Origin: CAZCJU01 sp964498965
GTDB lineage: Bacteria; Bacillota; Clostridia; Oscillospirales; CAG-272
Direction: 5' to 3'
Length of the DNA: 64,000 nucleotides
NCBI GenBank assembly: GCA_964498965.1
Contig: CAZCJU010000002.1
Span: 6,954 to 70,953, forward strand
The notes under the pieces are model-generated. The model saw only the letters and a program-made list of their open reading frames with translations. It was not told where the DNA came from and did no database searches. The position numbers and the translations under genes were made by a program. Shown here piece after piece: positions 42,003 to 49,198 of the stretch (its first letter is position 1; every line of letters begins with the position of its first letter).

Positions 42003-42088
42003 TTTTATATTTCTGTTATCGGTGATAAAATAATCGTATACGGAAAAACTTCGTCTGTGTTCAATAAGAAAACTACCTTACCATTATA

Positions 42089-42117
42089 TTGTATTCCTTA
42101 TTTTTAAATTTATCAAG
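42089..42117 (-). promoter_or_regulatory. Promoter for the sortase gene
   Basis: Minus-strand TTGATA (complement of 42112-42117), a 17-base spacer and TACAAT (complement of 42089-42094), 87 bases upstream of the sortase start. Confidence 0.6.
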
Positions 42118-42185
42118 TCAAAGATGTACCATTTTTAAAAACAGTAAATCTTGCCGAAGCTTCTTCATCAAAACGGGATAAAACA

Positions 42186-42235
42186 TGAAAATACTCCGGT
42201 AGCATCGGCACACGGACCGAAGCTGCCGGAGAAAA
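42186..42235 (-). terminator. Terminator after the PFL-family gene
   Basis: An imperfect stem with CTCCGG (42194-42199) pairing CCGGAG (42226-42231), extended by TAGC/GCT and TCGG/CCGA, has a T-rich tail on the minus strand. It lies 11 bases past the PFL gene stop. Confidence 0.6.
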
Positions 42236-42245
42236 TTTAAACGTA

Positions 42246-43604
42246 TCAGTTTTTTAAGCTGTGGATCGGAGCGGGTATGCGTCCGCCTCGGTTTATGAAG
42301 ATCGCAGGAGAATTTCCGTTGACAGGCATTACCGGAGCTTCACCGAGCAGACCGCCGAAAGCTACGGTGTCCCCCGCCGATTTGCCGTATGCGGGAATAA
42401 CACGTACAGCGGTCGTTTTTGTGTTTGCGACTCCTATCGAGATCTCATCGGCGATTATTCCGCAGATTATGCTCTCGTCCGTATCGCCGGGTATCGCTAT
42501 CATATCAAGACCTACCGAGCATACAGCCGTCATCGCCTCAAGTTTTTCCAAGGATAATGCTCCGGACTTGACCGCATTTATCATGCCCTCGTCCTCAGAT
42601 ACGGGAATAAACGCTCCCGACAAACCGCCGACTTGGCTTGATGCCATGACGCCGCCCTTTTTAACTGCGTCGTTGAGCAGTGCAAGTGCCGCAGTCGTGC
42701 CGTGACCGCCGCAGATTTCGATTCCCATACCCTCGAGTATGCGGGCGACCGAATCACCTATGGCAGGTGTGGGTGCAAGTGACAGATCGACTATTCCGAA
42801 AGGAACATCGAGCCGCTTTGAGGCTTCGGCGGCTACAAGCTGTCCCATTCTCGTTATCTTGAAAGCGGTTTTCTTTATAGTTTCGGCAAGTGCTGAAAGA
42901 TCGCAATCGCCGGCACGGCGAACCGCCGCACATACTACGCCGGGGCCGGAAACGCCTACGTTAATTACACATTCAGGCTCGCCCATTCCGTGAAATGCTC
43001 CCGCCATGAAAGGATTGTCCTCCGGAACGTTTGCAAATACAACAAGTTTTGCACAGCCTATCGAATCCTCGTTGCGTGTGAGGTAAGCCGTCTTTTTTAT
43101 CGCTTGTCCCATGAGAGAAACGGCGTCCATATTGATTCCCGCCTTGGTCGAGGCAACATTCACTGACGAGCATACAAGTTTCGTGCTTGCAAGTGCCTCG
43201 GGAATGGAGGCGATGAGATTTTTTGCGTTGACGGTAAAGCCCTTTTGTACCAATGCACCATAGCCGCCGATAAAGTTTATGCCGAGTGTGGCGGCGGCAC
43301 GGTCAAGCGTTTTCGCTATTTTTACGTAATCTTCGGGAGAAAAATCACCCGCTACGAGTGAAACGGGCGTTACCGAAACACGCTTGTTTATTATCGGTAT
43401 TCCGTATTCCTTTTCTATATCTTCACCGGTGGCTACAAGCCTTTCTGCACTTGCCGTGATTTTGTCGTAAATTTTAGTGCAGACCGTATCGATGCTGTTC
43501 CCACCGCAAGTGAGCAGGGAAATACCCATCGTTATCGTTCGTATATCGAGATTTTCGTCTTTGATCATATTGATCGTTTCGAGAATGTCATGTGTTTCAA
43601 GCAT
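42246..43604 (-). CDS. PFL family protein (UPF0210/DUF711)
   Basis: The 452-residue protein opens with LDIRTITMGISLLTCGG and carries the family's Gly-rich internal motifs (NFIGGYGALVQKG, GGHGTTAALALLNDAVKKGG, SQVGGLSGAF). Despite the PFL-like name, these are not functional pyruvate formate-lyases; the fold resembles the glycyl-radical barrel without the radical Gly motif. Function unknown. It nearly always lies beside an ACT-domain protein, as here (54 bases upstream). Confidence 0.9.
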   Translation of the reverse strand: MLETHDILETINMIKDENLDIRTITMGISLLTCGGNSIDTVCTKIYDKITASAERLVATGEDIEKEYGIPIINKRVSVTPVSLVAGDFSPEDYVKIAKTLDRAAATLGINFIGGYGALVQKGFTVNAKNLIASIPEALASTKLVCSSVNVASTKAGINMDAVSLMGQAIKKTAYLTRNEDSIGCAKLVVFANVPEDNPFMAGAFHGMGEPECVINVGVSGPGVVCAAVRRAGDCDLSALAETIKKTAFKITRMGQLVAAEASKRLDVPFGIVDLSLAPTPAIGDSVARILEGMGIEICGGHGTTAALALLNDAVKKGGVMASSQVGGLSGAFIPVSEDEGMINAVKSGALSLEKLEAMTAVCSVGLDMIAIPGDTDESIICGIIADEISIGVANTKTTAVRVIPAYGKSAGDTVAFGGLLGEAPVMPVNGNSPAIFINRGGRIPAPIHSLKN

Positions 43605-43658
43605 AAGCTCAGCCCCTTTCGGTATTTACCTCAATTAAAATTATTTGTATCGTCGGTG

Positions 43659-43928
43659 TCAGATCTTGTGCATGGAATTGAAAATGTCCTCATGCATTGC
43701 ACGTATGTCGAGACTGCGTTCCGTTCCGAGGCGGCGAAGTTTGTCAACGAAATCGGTAAACGGCATCGTTATATTGTCGATATCGACTATCATGATCATT
43801 GCAAAATATTCCTTTAATACGCTTTGACTTATATCTACGATGTTTGCACCGACTTCGGCACAGCAAGCACTTACGGAAGCGATGATGCCGACGCTGTCGA
43901 CTCCCACTACGGTTACTACTGCTTTCAT
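43659..43928 (-). CDS. ACT domain-containing protein (UPF0237)
   Basis: The 89-residue single ACT domain starts AVVTVVGVDSVGIIASVSA and has the usual amino-acid-binding turn GANIVDISQSV. It should bind a small ligand and act on the following PFL-family protein; this gene pair is conserved across Firmicutes. Promoter lies 33 bases upstream. Confidence 0.9.
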   Translation of the reverse strand: MKAVVTVVGVDSVGIIASVSACCAEVGANIVDISQSVLKEYFAMIMIVDIDNITMPFTDFVDKLRRLGTERSLDIRAMHEDIFNSMHKI

Positions 43929-43960
43929 TTTAATTCCTCCGAAAAAACTGTATTTTATTT

Positions 43961-43989
43961 ATTATACAACATTTTTTTGCAAATTGCAA
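43961..43989 (-). promoter_or_regulatory. Promoter for the ACT/PFL operon
   Basis: Minus-strand TTGCAA (complement of 43984-43989), a 17-base spacer and TATAAT (complement of 43961-43966). Confidence 0.65.
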
Positions 43990-44072
43990 CATATAAACGT
44001 GAAAAAATTCGATTTTGAGAAAAATACGAATTATTTTGATTGATATCCGTTGTTTAATTCGAATCGATGAAT

Positions 44073-44103
44073 AAAAACGGGCGGCAGATATACGCTGCCG
44101 CCG
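44073..44103 (-). terminator. Terminator after metY
   Basis: On the minus strand GGCGGCAG pairs with CTGCCGCC (44080-44087 with 44095-44102), and TTTTT follows (complement of 44073-44077). It sits 23 bases beyond the metY stop. Confidence 0.8.
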
Positions 44104-44125
44104 AATGAATGTTGAAAAATCAATG

Positions 44126-45394
44126 TTAAAGCTCTACGACCGAAAGTGCCTGTTCAATGTCCGATATAATATCGTCAATCGATTCAAGACCTACCGAAAG
44201 GCGTATCATTCCGGGATTTATTCCGCAGGCAATAAGCTGCTCGTCGGTCAGCTGACGGTGAGTTGCGGAAGCCGGGTGAAGTATACAGGTGCGTATGTCG
44301 GCAACGTGTACCTCGTTTGAAGTCATCTTCAATGCGTCGAGAAATTTTACAGCCGCCGCCTTGCCGCCCTTTATAACGAATGTGACAACACCGCAGATTC
44401 CGTCGGGCATATATTTTTCCATAAGAGCATGATATTTGTTGTTTTCGAGTGCCGGATAATTTACTTGCTCTATCTTGTCGCTTGCGTCGAGATATTTTGC
44501 AACCGTAAGACCGTTTTCATAGTACTGACGCATTCTCACGGGAAGCGTTTCAAGTCCCAAATTCAACAGAAATGCCGAATGTGCGGCAGGATAACAGCCG
44601 AAATCACGCATGAGCTGCATCCTTGCTTTCGTAATGTACGCCGCTGCTCCCATGTCGCGTGTGTATACGATCCCGTGATACGACTCGTCCGGCTCGGTGA
44701 ATGCGGGGAACTTTCCGTTGGCCCAATCGAATTTGCCGCTGTCGACGATGACACCGCCGACTTGCAGAGCATGACCGTCCATGTATTTTGTTGTCGAGTG
44801 CGTAACAATGTCCGCACCATGCTCGATGGGACGGCAGAAAACGGGTGTCGGAAATGTGTTGTCTATGATGAGCGGAACCCCCATTTTGTGTGCCGCATTG
44901 GCGTATGTTTCAATATCCAAAACCGTCATTGACGGGTTTGCGAGCGTTTCACCGAAAACAGCTTTCGTGTTCGGTTTGAATAGCTTTATAAGTTCTTCCT
45001 CGCTTGCGTCGGCAGGAGCGAAAATACACTCTATGCCGAATCTCTTCAAGGTTACGGAAAAAAGATTTACGGTGCCGCCGTAGATCTCCGCCGACGAGAT
45101 GAACGAATCACCGGCAGAGCAAAGATTGAGTATCGCAAGCAGATTTGCGGCTTGTCCCGACGATGTGAGCATCGCTCCCGCACCGCCCTCAAGCTCTGCG
45201 ATCTTTTTTTCGACCGCTTCACACGTGGGATTTGAAAATCTCGAATACATATGTGCCGTGGGCATATCGAATAATTCGCTTACACGCTCCGTCGTGTCGA
45301 ATACATATGTCGTACTTTGTACGATCGGAACCATTTTAGGCTCTCCGTTTTTCGGAGTGTAGCCGGAATGAATGCATTTTGTATCAATTTTCAT
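44126..45394 (-). CDS. metY: O-acetylhomoserine sulfhydrylase
   Basis: The 422-residue PLP enzyme makes homocysteine from O-acetylhomoserine and sulfide. Family motifs are TKCIHSGY at the start, SRFSNPTCEAVEKKIAELEGG, SSGQAANLLA, the DNTFPTPVFCRP loop and the PLP lysine in HSTTKYMDGHALQ. Its length suits the MetY/Cys-Met PLP family. The ATG follows GGAGGTTAATC, which overlaps the end of rodA; proS-rodA-metY form one leftward operon. Methionine regulation by a riboswitch is not seen. Confidence 0.9.
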   Translation of the reverse strand: MKIDTKCIHSGYTPKNGEPKMVPIVQSTTYVFDTTERVSELFDMPTAHMYSRFSNPTCEAVEKKIAELEGGAGAMLTSSGQAANLLAILNLCSAGDSFISSAEIYGGTVNLFSVTLKRFGIECIFAPADASEEELIKLFKPNTKAVFGETLANPSMTVLDIETYANAAHKMGVPLIIDNTFPTPVFCRPIEHGADIVTHSTTKYMDGHALQVGGVIVDSGKFDWANGKFPAFTEPDESYHGIVYTRDMGAAAYITKARMQLMRDFGCYPAAHSAFLLNLGLETLPVRMRQYYENGLTVAKYLDASDKIEQVNYPALENNKYHALMEKYMPDGICGVVTFVIKGGKAAAVKFLDALKMTSNEVHVADIRTCILHPASATHRQLTDEQLIACGINPGMIRLSVGLESIDDIISDIEQALSVVEL

Positions 45395-45396
45395 GA

Positions 45397-46545
45397 TTAA
45401 CCTCCTGAATATTTAATATCCAAGTGCCGTTTGTCGTTGTATGAACAGACACTTAAAACGGCACCTAAACACATATAAAGAGCGAGAACCGACGAGCCGC
45501 CGGAACTCATGAATGGCAGGGTAATACCGATTACGGGCAACATTCCCAGACACATTCCGACGTTTTCAAGCGTTTGAAAAATAAAAACCGCCGCCACACC
45601 CGTGCAAATGTATGTACCGCACGCCGTATTACTGCGTCTTGCTATAATAAGAATCCGTACAACAAGCAGTATCATCAATGCGAAAAATATAAGTAGCCCC
45701 ACAAAGCCGAATTCCTCGGCCATAACGGCAAATATCATGTCCGTTTCTCTTGCGGGCAGCACAGCTTCACTCGGATTCTGCGACAGCGTTCCGTTTTTGT
45801 AGCCGCAACCGAAAAGTCCGCCGTTCGATATCGCTTTCATGCTCTGCATTGCTTGATAGCCGTAACCGGTGGGATCTTGAGATGGGTCAAAGCCGACAAG
45901 AATACGCATCTGCTGGTATTTATCCAAAAATTTCCACAAAATCGGTGCTGCCGCACAAACCACGACTAATGCACCGGCGTAATACCATAGGCTTAAGCCC
46001 GCCGCAAAGCACATAAGTACAATTATACATATAAACATTATTGCCGCACCGAGGTCACCCTCAAGCATGAGAAATATAAGCAGTATTCCCGCATGAATCA
46101 TTAGCTGTAAAATACTCGAAAACTTGTTTATATCGTTTTTCAGCTTTGACAGGTGATACGAAAACGTCAGAATGAATATGAGCTTAACGACCTCCGACGG
46201 CTGGAAACTGTAATTGATTACCGGAATCGTGATCCAGTTCTTGTTGTTTCCACCCCGTCCGCCCATTATAAGCGGTAACAGCAGTAAAAACAATGCGCCG
46301 AAGAACATCGGAAATTTAAATCGCTTGCACATCTCTTCGTAATCCAGCAGTGCTATGACCAGCATACAGGCTATACCCAATGCCGTAGCTACTATCTGCA
46401 TTTTAACGAGTCTTGGCGTTTCGAGATACGCCGAAGCCGAGGAAACAACGATTATTCCGTAGACAGAAAGAGTTAAAGCGGTGAGGATAAGTATCAGATC
46501 GATGTTTTTAAATGCGTGCAGAAACCTGTTTTCGCGTATCCGCAT
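45397..46545 (-). CDS. rodA: RodA/FtsW-type SEDS peptidoglycan polymerase
   Basis: The 382-residue membrane protein has about ten helices and the SEDS signatures NYSFQPSEVVKL, DLGAAIMF and GLFGCGYKNGTLSQNPSEAVLPARETDMIFAVMAEEFGFVG. The last Asp/Glu residues correspond to the catalytic region of RodA, which polymerises lipid II for cell elongation. It is closer to RodA than FtsW by length and motifs, but the two cannot be fully separated here. It overlaps nothing; metY starts 2 bases later. Confidence 0.85.
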   Translation of the reverse strand: MRIRENRFLHAFKNIDLILILTALTLSVYGIIVVSSASAYLETPRLVKMQIVATALGIACMLVIALLDYEEMCKRFKFPMFFGALFLLLLPLIMGGRGGNNKNWITIPVINYSFQPSEVVKLIFILTFSYHLSKLKNDINKFSSILQLMIHAGILLIFLMLEGDLGAAIMFICIIVLMCFAAGLSLWYYAGALVVVCAAAPILWKFLDKYQQMRILVGFDPSQDPTGYGYQAMQSMKAISNGGLFGCGYKNGTLSQNPSEAVLPARETDMIFAVMAEEFGFVGLLIFFALMILLVVRILIIARRSNTACGTYICTGVAAVFIFQTLENVGMCLGMLPVIGITLPFMSSGGSSVLALYMCLGAVLSVCSYNDKRHLDIKYSGG

Positions 46546-46587
46546 ACTTATCCCCCCTTAATATTCGTAAAGACAAGTGCCGAGTGT

Positions 46588-48021
46588 TTAATAAGCCTTG
46601 CCCCAGTAAACGAGCTTTGTCGCCGGTCTGCCGCAACAGATACATTTGTCACCGCAAGCACCCTCGCCGAACGGAATGCAACGTGAAGTAACATCGGCAA
46701 GTTCTTTGAGCTTCTCTTCGCATTCACGGTCACCGCACCACATGGCACGTATAAATCCGGGCTTTGTTTTAGCACTTTCGATAAATTTGTCAAGCTCCGT
46801 TTCGGTCGAAGTCATTTCGCGGCGACGCAGGAAAGCTTTTTCATACAGTGTCGCTTTATACTCGTCAAGCATTTTCAGCACGGTGTCCGCAAGATCGACT
46901 AGAGAAACGAAGGCTTTTTCTCTGTTATCTCGGCGAACTATCACACATTGATCGTTTTCGATATCCCTCGGACCGATCTCTATTCTGAGCGGTACACCCT
47001 TCATTTCGTATTCCGCAAATTTCCAGCCGGCAGTCTGCTCGCTTTCATCGAGCTTGACTCTGACAAAGGGCTTAAGTGTTGCGGCGATCTCACGGCACTT
47101 TTCAAGCACACCGGGCTTGTGCTGTGCTACGGGAACTATTACCGCCTGTATGGGAGCGACCGCAGGGGGGAGTACAAGACCGCTGTCGTCACCGTGTGCC
47201 ATGATTATCGCTCCGATCATTCTCGTCGAAGCACCCCAAGAGGTCTGATGCGGGTTCTTGAGCTTGTTGTCCTTGTCGAGATATTGTATTCCGAACGCTT
47301 TGGCAAAACCGTTTCCGAAATAATGACTCGTACCGCCTTGGATAGCCTTGCCGTCATGCATGAGTGCCTCTACCGTGTATGTCGCTTCCGCACCGGCAAA
47401 TTTTTCCTTGTCGGTCTTTCTGCCTCGAATTACGGGAATCGCAAGCTCCTTTTCATAGAAGTCCGCATATATGTTAAGCATCTGCAGGGTTTCCGCCTCG
47501 GCATCCTCGGCGGTAGCGTGCATTGTGTGTCCCTCTTGCCATAAAAATTCACGACTGCGTAAAAACGGACGTGTCGTCTTTTCCCAACGCACGACATTGC
47601 ACCACTGATTGTACAGCTTAGGCAGATCACGATAGGACTTTATAATATCTTTGTAGTGATCGCAAAAAAGCGTTTCCGATGTTGGACGTACACACATACG
47701 CTCGGCAAGTTGCTCATTGCCGCCCATGGTCACCCATGCGGTCTCGGGTGCGAAGCCCGCAATATGCTCCTTTTCCTTATTCAAAAGCGACTCCGGAATG
47801 AAAAGCGGCATATATATATTTTCATGTCCCGTTTCCTTGAAGCGTTGATCGAGAATCTTTTGAATATTCTCCCAAATAGCATAACCGTACGGACGTATTA
47901 TCATGCAACCCTTTACACCGGAATAGTCGATAAGATCGGCTTTTTTTACTATGTCCGTGTACCAACGTGCAAAATCCTCTTCCATAGAGGTTATCTGTTC
48001 AACAAGTTTTTTATCTGCCAT
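46588..48021 (-). CDS. proS: Prolyl-tRNA synthetase (short, archaeal-type)
   Basis: The 477-residue class II synthetase charges tRNA-Pro. It has MIIRPYGYAIWENIQKILDQRF (motif 1), the catalytic block RPTSETLFCDHYKDI, the motif-2 LRSREFLWQEGHTMH, and motif 3 GASTRMIGAI. It lacks the editing insertion of the long bacterial form, and carries the anticodon-binding and zinc-binding C-terminal domains (last Cys in CICCGRPATKL). Such short ProS proteins are common in Clostridia. It heads the proS-rodA-metY operon. Confidence 0.93.
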   Translation of the reverse strand: MADKKLVEQITSMEEDFARWYTDIVKKADLIDYSGVKGCMIIRPYGYAIWENIQKILDQRFKETGHENIYMPLFIPESLLNKEKEHIAGFAPETAWVTMGGNEQLAERMCVRPTSETLFCDHYKDIIKSYRDLPKLYNQWCNVVRWEKTTRPFLRSREFLWQEGHTMHATAEDAEAETLQMLNIYADFYEKELAIPVIRGRKTDKEKFAGAEATYTVEALMHDGKAIQGGTSHYFGNGFAKAFGIQYLDKDNKLKNPHQTSWGASTRMIGAIIMAHGDDSGLVLPPAVAPIQAVIVPVAQHKPGVLEKCREIAATLKPFVRVKLDESEQTAGWKFAEYEMKGVPLRIEIGPRDIENDQCVIVRRDNREKAFVSLVDLADTVLKMLDEYKATLYEKAFLRRREMTSTETELDKFIESAKTKPGFIRAMWCGDRECEEKLKELADVTSRCIPFGEGACGDKCICCGRPATKLVYWGKAY

Positions 48022-48073
48022 AACAGTGGTATCTCCTTAAACAAAGTGTATCATAAATTATTATAACCGCAAT

Positions 48074-48102
48074 ATTATAACTCTGTTTTGCGGTGTTGTC
48101 AA
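48074..48102 (-). promoter_or_regulatory. Promoter for proS
   Basis: Minus-strand TTGACA (complement of 48097-48102), a 17-base spacer and TATAAT (complement of 48074-48079); both hexamers are perfect. Confidence 0.75.
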
Positions 48103-48134
48103 TACCGCAAAAGCGAAAAATTATCGGTAAAGAC

Positions 48135-48163
48135 TTGAAAAAACGAACAAAATGCTGTATAAT
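48135..48163 (+). promoter_or_regulatory. Promoter for the radical SAM gene
   Basis: TTGAAA (48135-48140), a 17-base spacer and TATAAT (48158-48163). The transcript would include about 66 leader bases before the ATG, with a degenerate 11-base repeat. Confidence 0.65.
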
Positions 48164-48168
48164 CGACC

Positions 48169-48225
48169 GAAGTACTGCTTGAATACCGCTTAAGTACGAC
48201 AGAAGTACGATCGAATAACGATAAG
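48169..48225 (+). repeat. Degenerate ~11-base tandem repeat in a 5' leader
   Basis: Five diverged units share a GAA-TAC/AACG core (GAAGTACTGCTT, GAATACCGCTT, AAGTACGACA, GAAGTACGATC, GAATAACGATA). The array lies between the promoter and start of the radical SAM gene. Confidence 0.55.
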
Positions 48226-48235
48226 AGGTCTTAGA

Positions 48236-49198
48236 ATGACGCAAAAACAAACAAATCCGTTTGAATATACCGACAGCAATAAGCGGTATCATACGTACGA
48301 CTACTTCATGAAACGTAAATTCGGAATGAAATGTGCAAAGCTTTCACTTGACGGAGGTTTTACCTGCCCGAATAGGGACGGAACACGAGGAAAAGGCGGG
48401 TGCGTGTATTGCTCGTCAAGCGGAAGCGGCGAATTTACGCAAAAGGGAAGTATAAAAGAGCAAATAGCCGCCCAAAAATCGGTTTACGAAAGAAAATGGG
48501 GACAAAATAAGCTCGGATATATTGCGTATTTTCAGGCAAACACAAATACATATGCACCCGTAAATGTGCTTGAAAGATTGTATTGCGAGGCCCTCGAGCA
48601 GAAAGACGTTGTCGGCATGAGCGTTGCGACACGTGCCGATACACTGCCCGACGACGTGTGCGAACTTCTCGGAGAGCTTTCGCAAAATACATTTCTTACG
48701 GTGGAGCTGGGCTTGCAGACCTGCCATGACAGCACAGCCGAGAAGATCAATCGTTGCCATACGACAAAAGAATTTTTGCACGGCTATGAGAAGCTGAAAA
48801 AATATGACAATATACGTATTTGCGTGCATATAATAAACGGCTTGATGGGTGAAGATCCGAAAATGATGTTGGAAAATGCCGAATTTGTGTCGAATATAGG
48901 TGCGGACGGCATAAAAATACATTCATTGCTCGTCCTCGACGACAGCACGCTCGGCGGCGAATACCGAAGAAAGCCGTTTAAACTTCAAAGCCGAGAAGAA
49001 TATATTAAAACCGTTGTTATGCAGCTCGAACATATCTCACCGCACATCGTTGCCGAACGGCTTACAGCCGATCCCGATCCGTCCGAATTGCTTGCACCCG
49101 AGTGGACGAAAAATAAGATCGAGATCCTCAACGGTATAGATAAAATGATGTATTCCGAAAATACATATCAAGGAAAACTTTTACGTGCCGAAATATGA
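48236..49198 (+). CDS. TIGR01212 family (YhcC-like) radical SAM protein
   Basis: The 320-residue protein has the [4Fe-4S] cluster motif CPNRDGTRGKGGCVYCS (a Cx12Cx2C spacing rather than the classical CxxxCxxC). It carries FTCPNRDG and AYFQANTNTYAP, both diagnostic of the YhcC group. Family members are radical SAM enzymes related to the Elp3 radical SAM core, with substrate unproven. The ATG follows AAGAGGTCTTA. The last 18 bases overlap the convergent pseudo-ATPase gene. Confidence 0.88.
   Translation: MTQKQTNPFEYTDSNKRYHTYDYFMKRKFGMKCAKLSLDGGFTCPNRDGTRGKGGCVYCSSSGSGEFTQKGSIKEQIAAQKSVYERKWGQNKLGYIAYFQANTNTYAPVNVLERLYCEALEQKDVVGMSVATRADTLPDDVCELLGELSQNTFLTVELGLQTCHDSTAEKINRCHTTKEFLHGYEKLKKYDNIRICVHIINGLMGEDPKMMLENAEFVSNIGADGIKIHSLLVLDDSTLGGEYRRKPFKLQSREEYIKTVVMQLEHISPHIVAERLTADPDPSELLAPEWTKNKIEILNGIDKMMYSENTYQGKLLRAEI

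Noticed and set aside
42246..43604. Calling the PFL-family protein pyruvate formate-lyase
   Set aside because: The glycyl-radical motif RVxGY is missing; it belongs to the UPF0210 group.
44040..44125. A riboswitch for metY (SAM or T-box)
   Set aside because: This sequence lies downstream of metY; it is a terminator hairpin. The upstream end of the operon is at proS and shows only a promoter.
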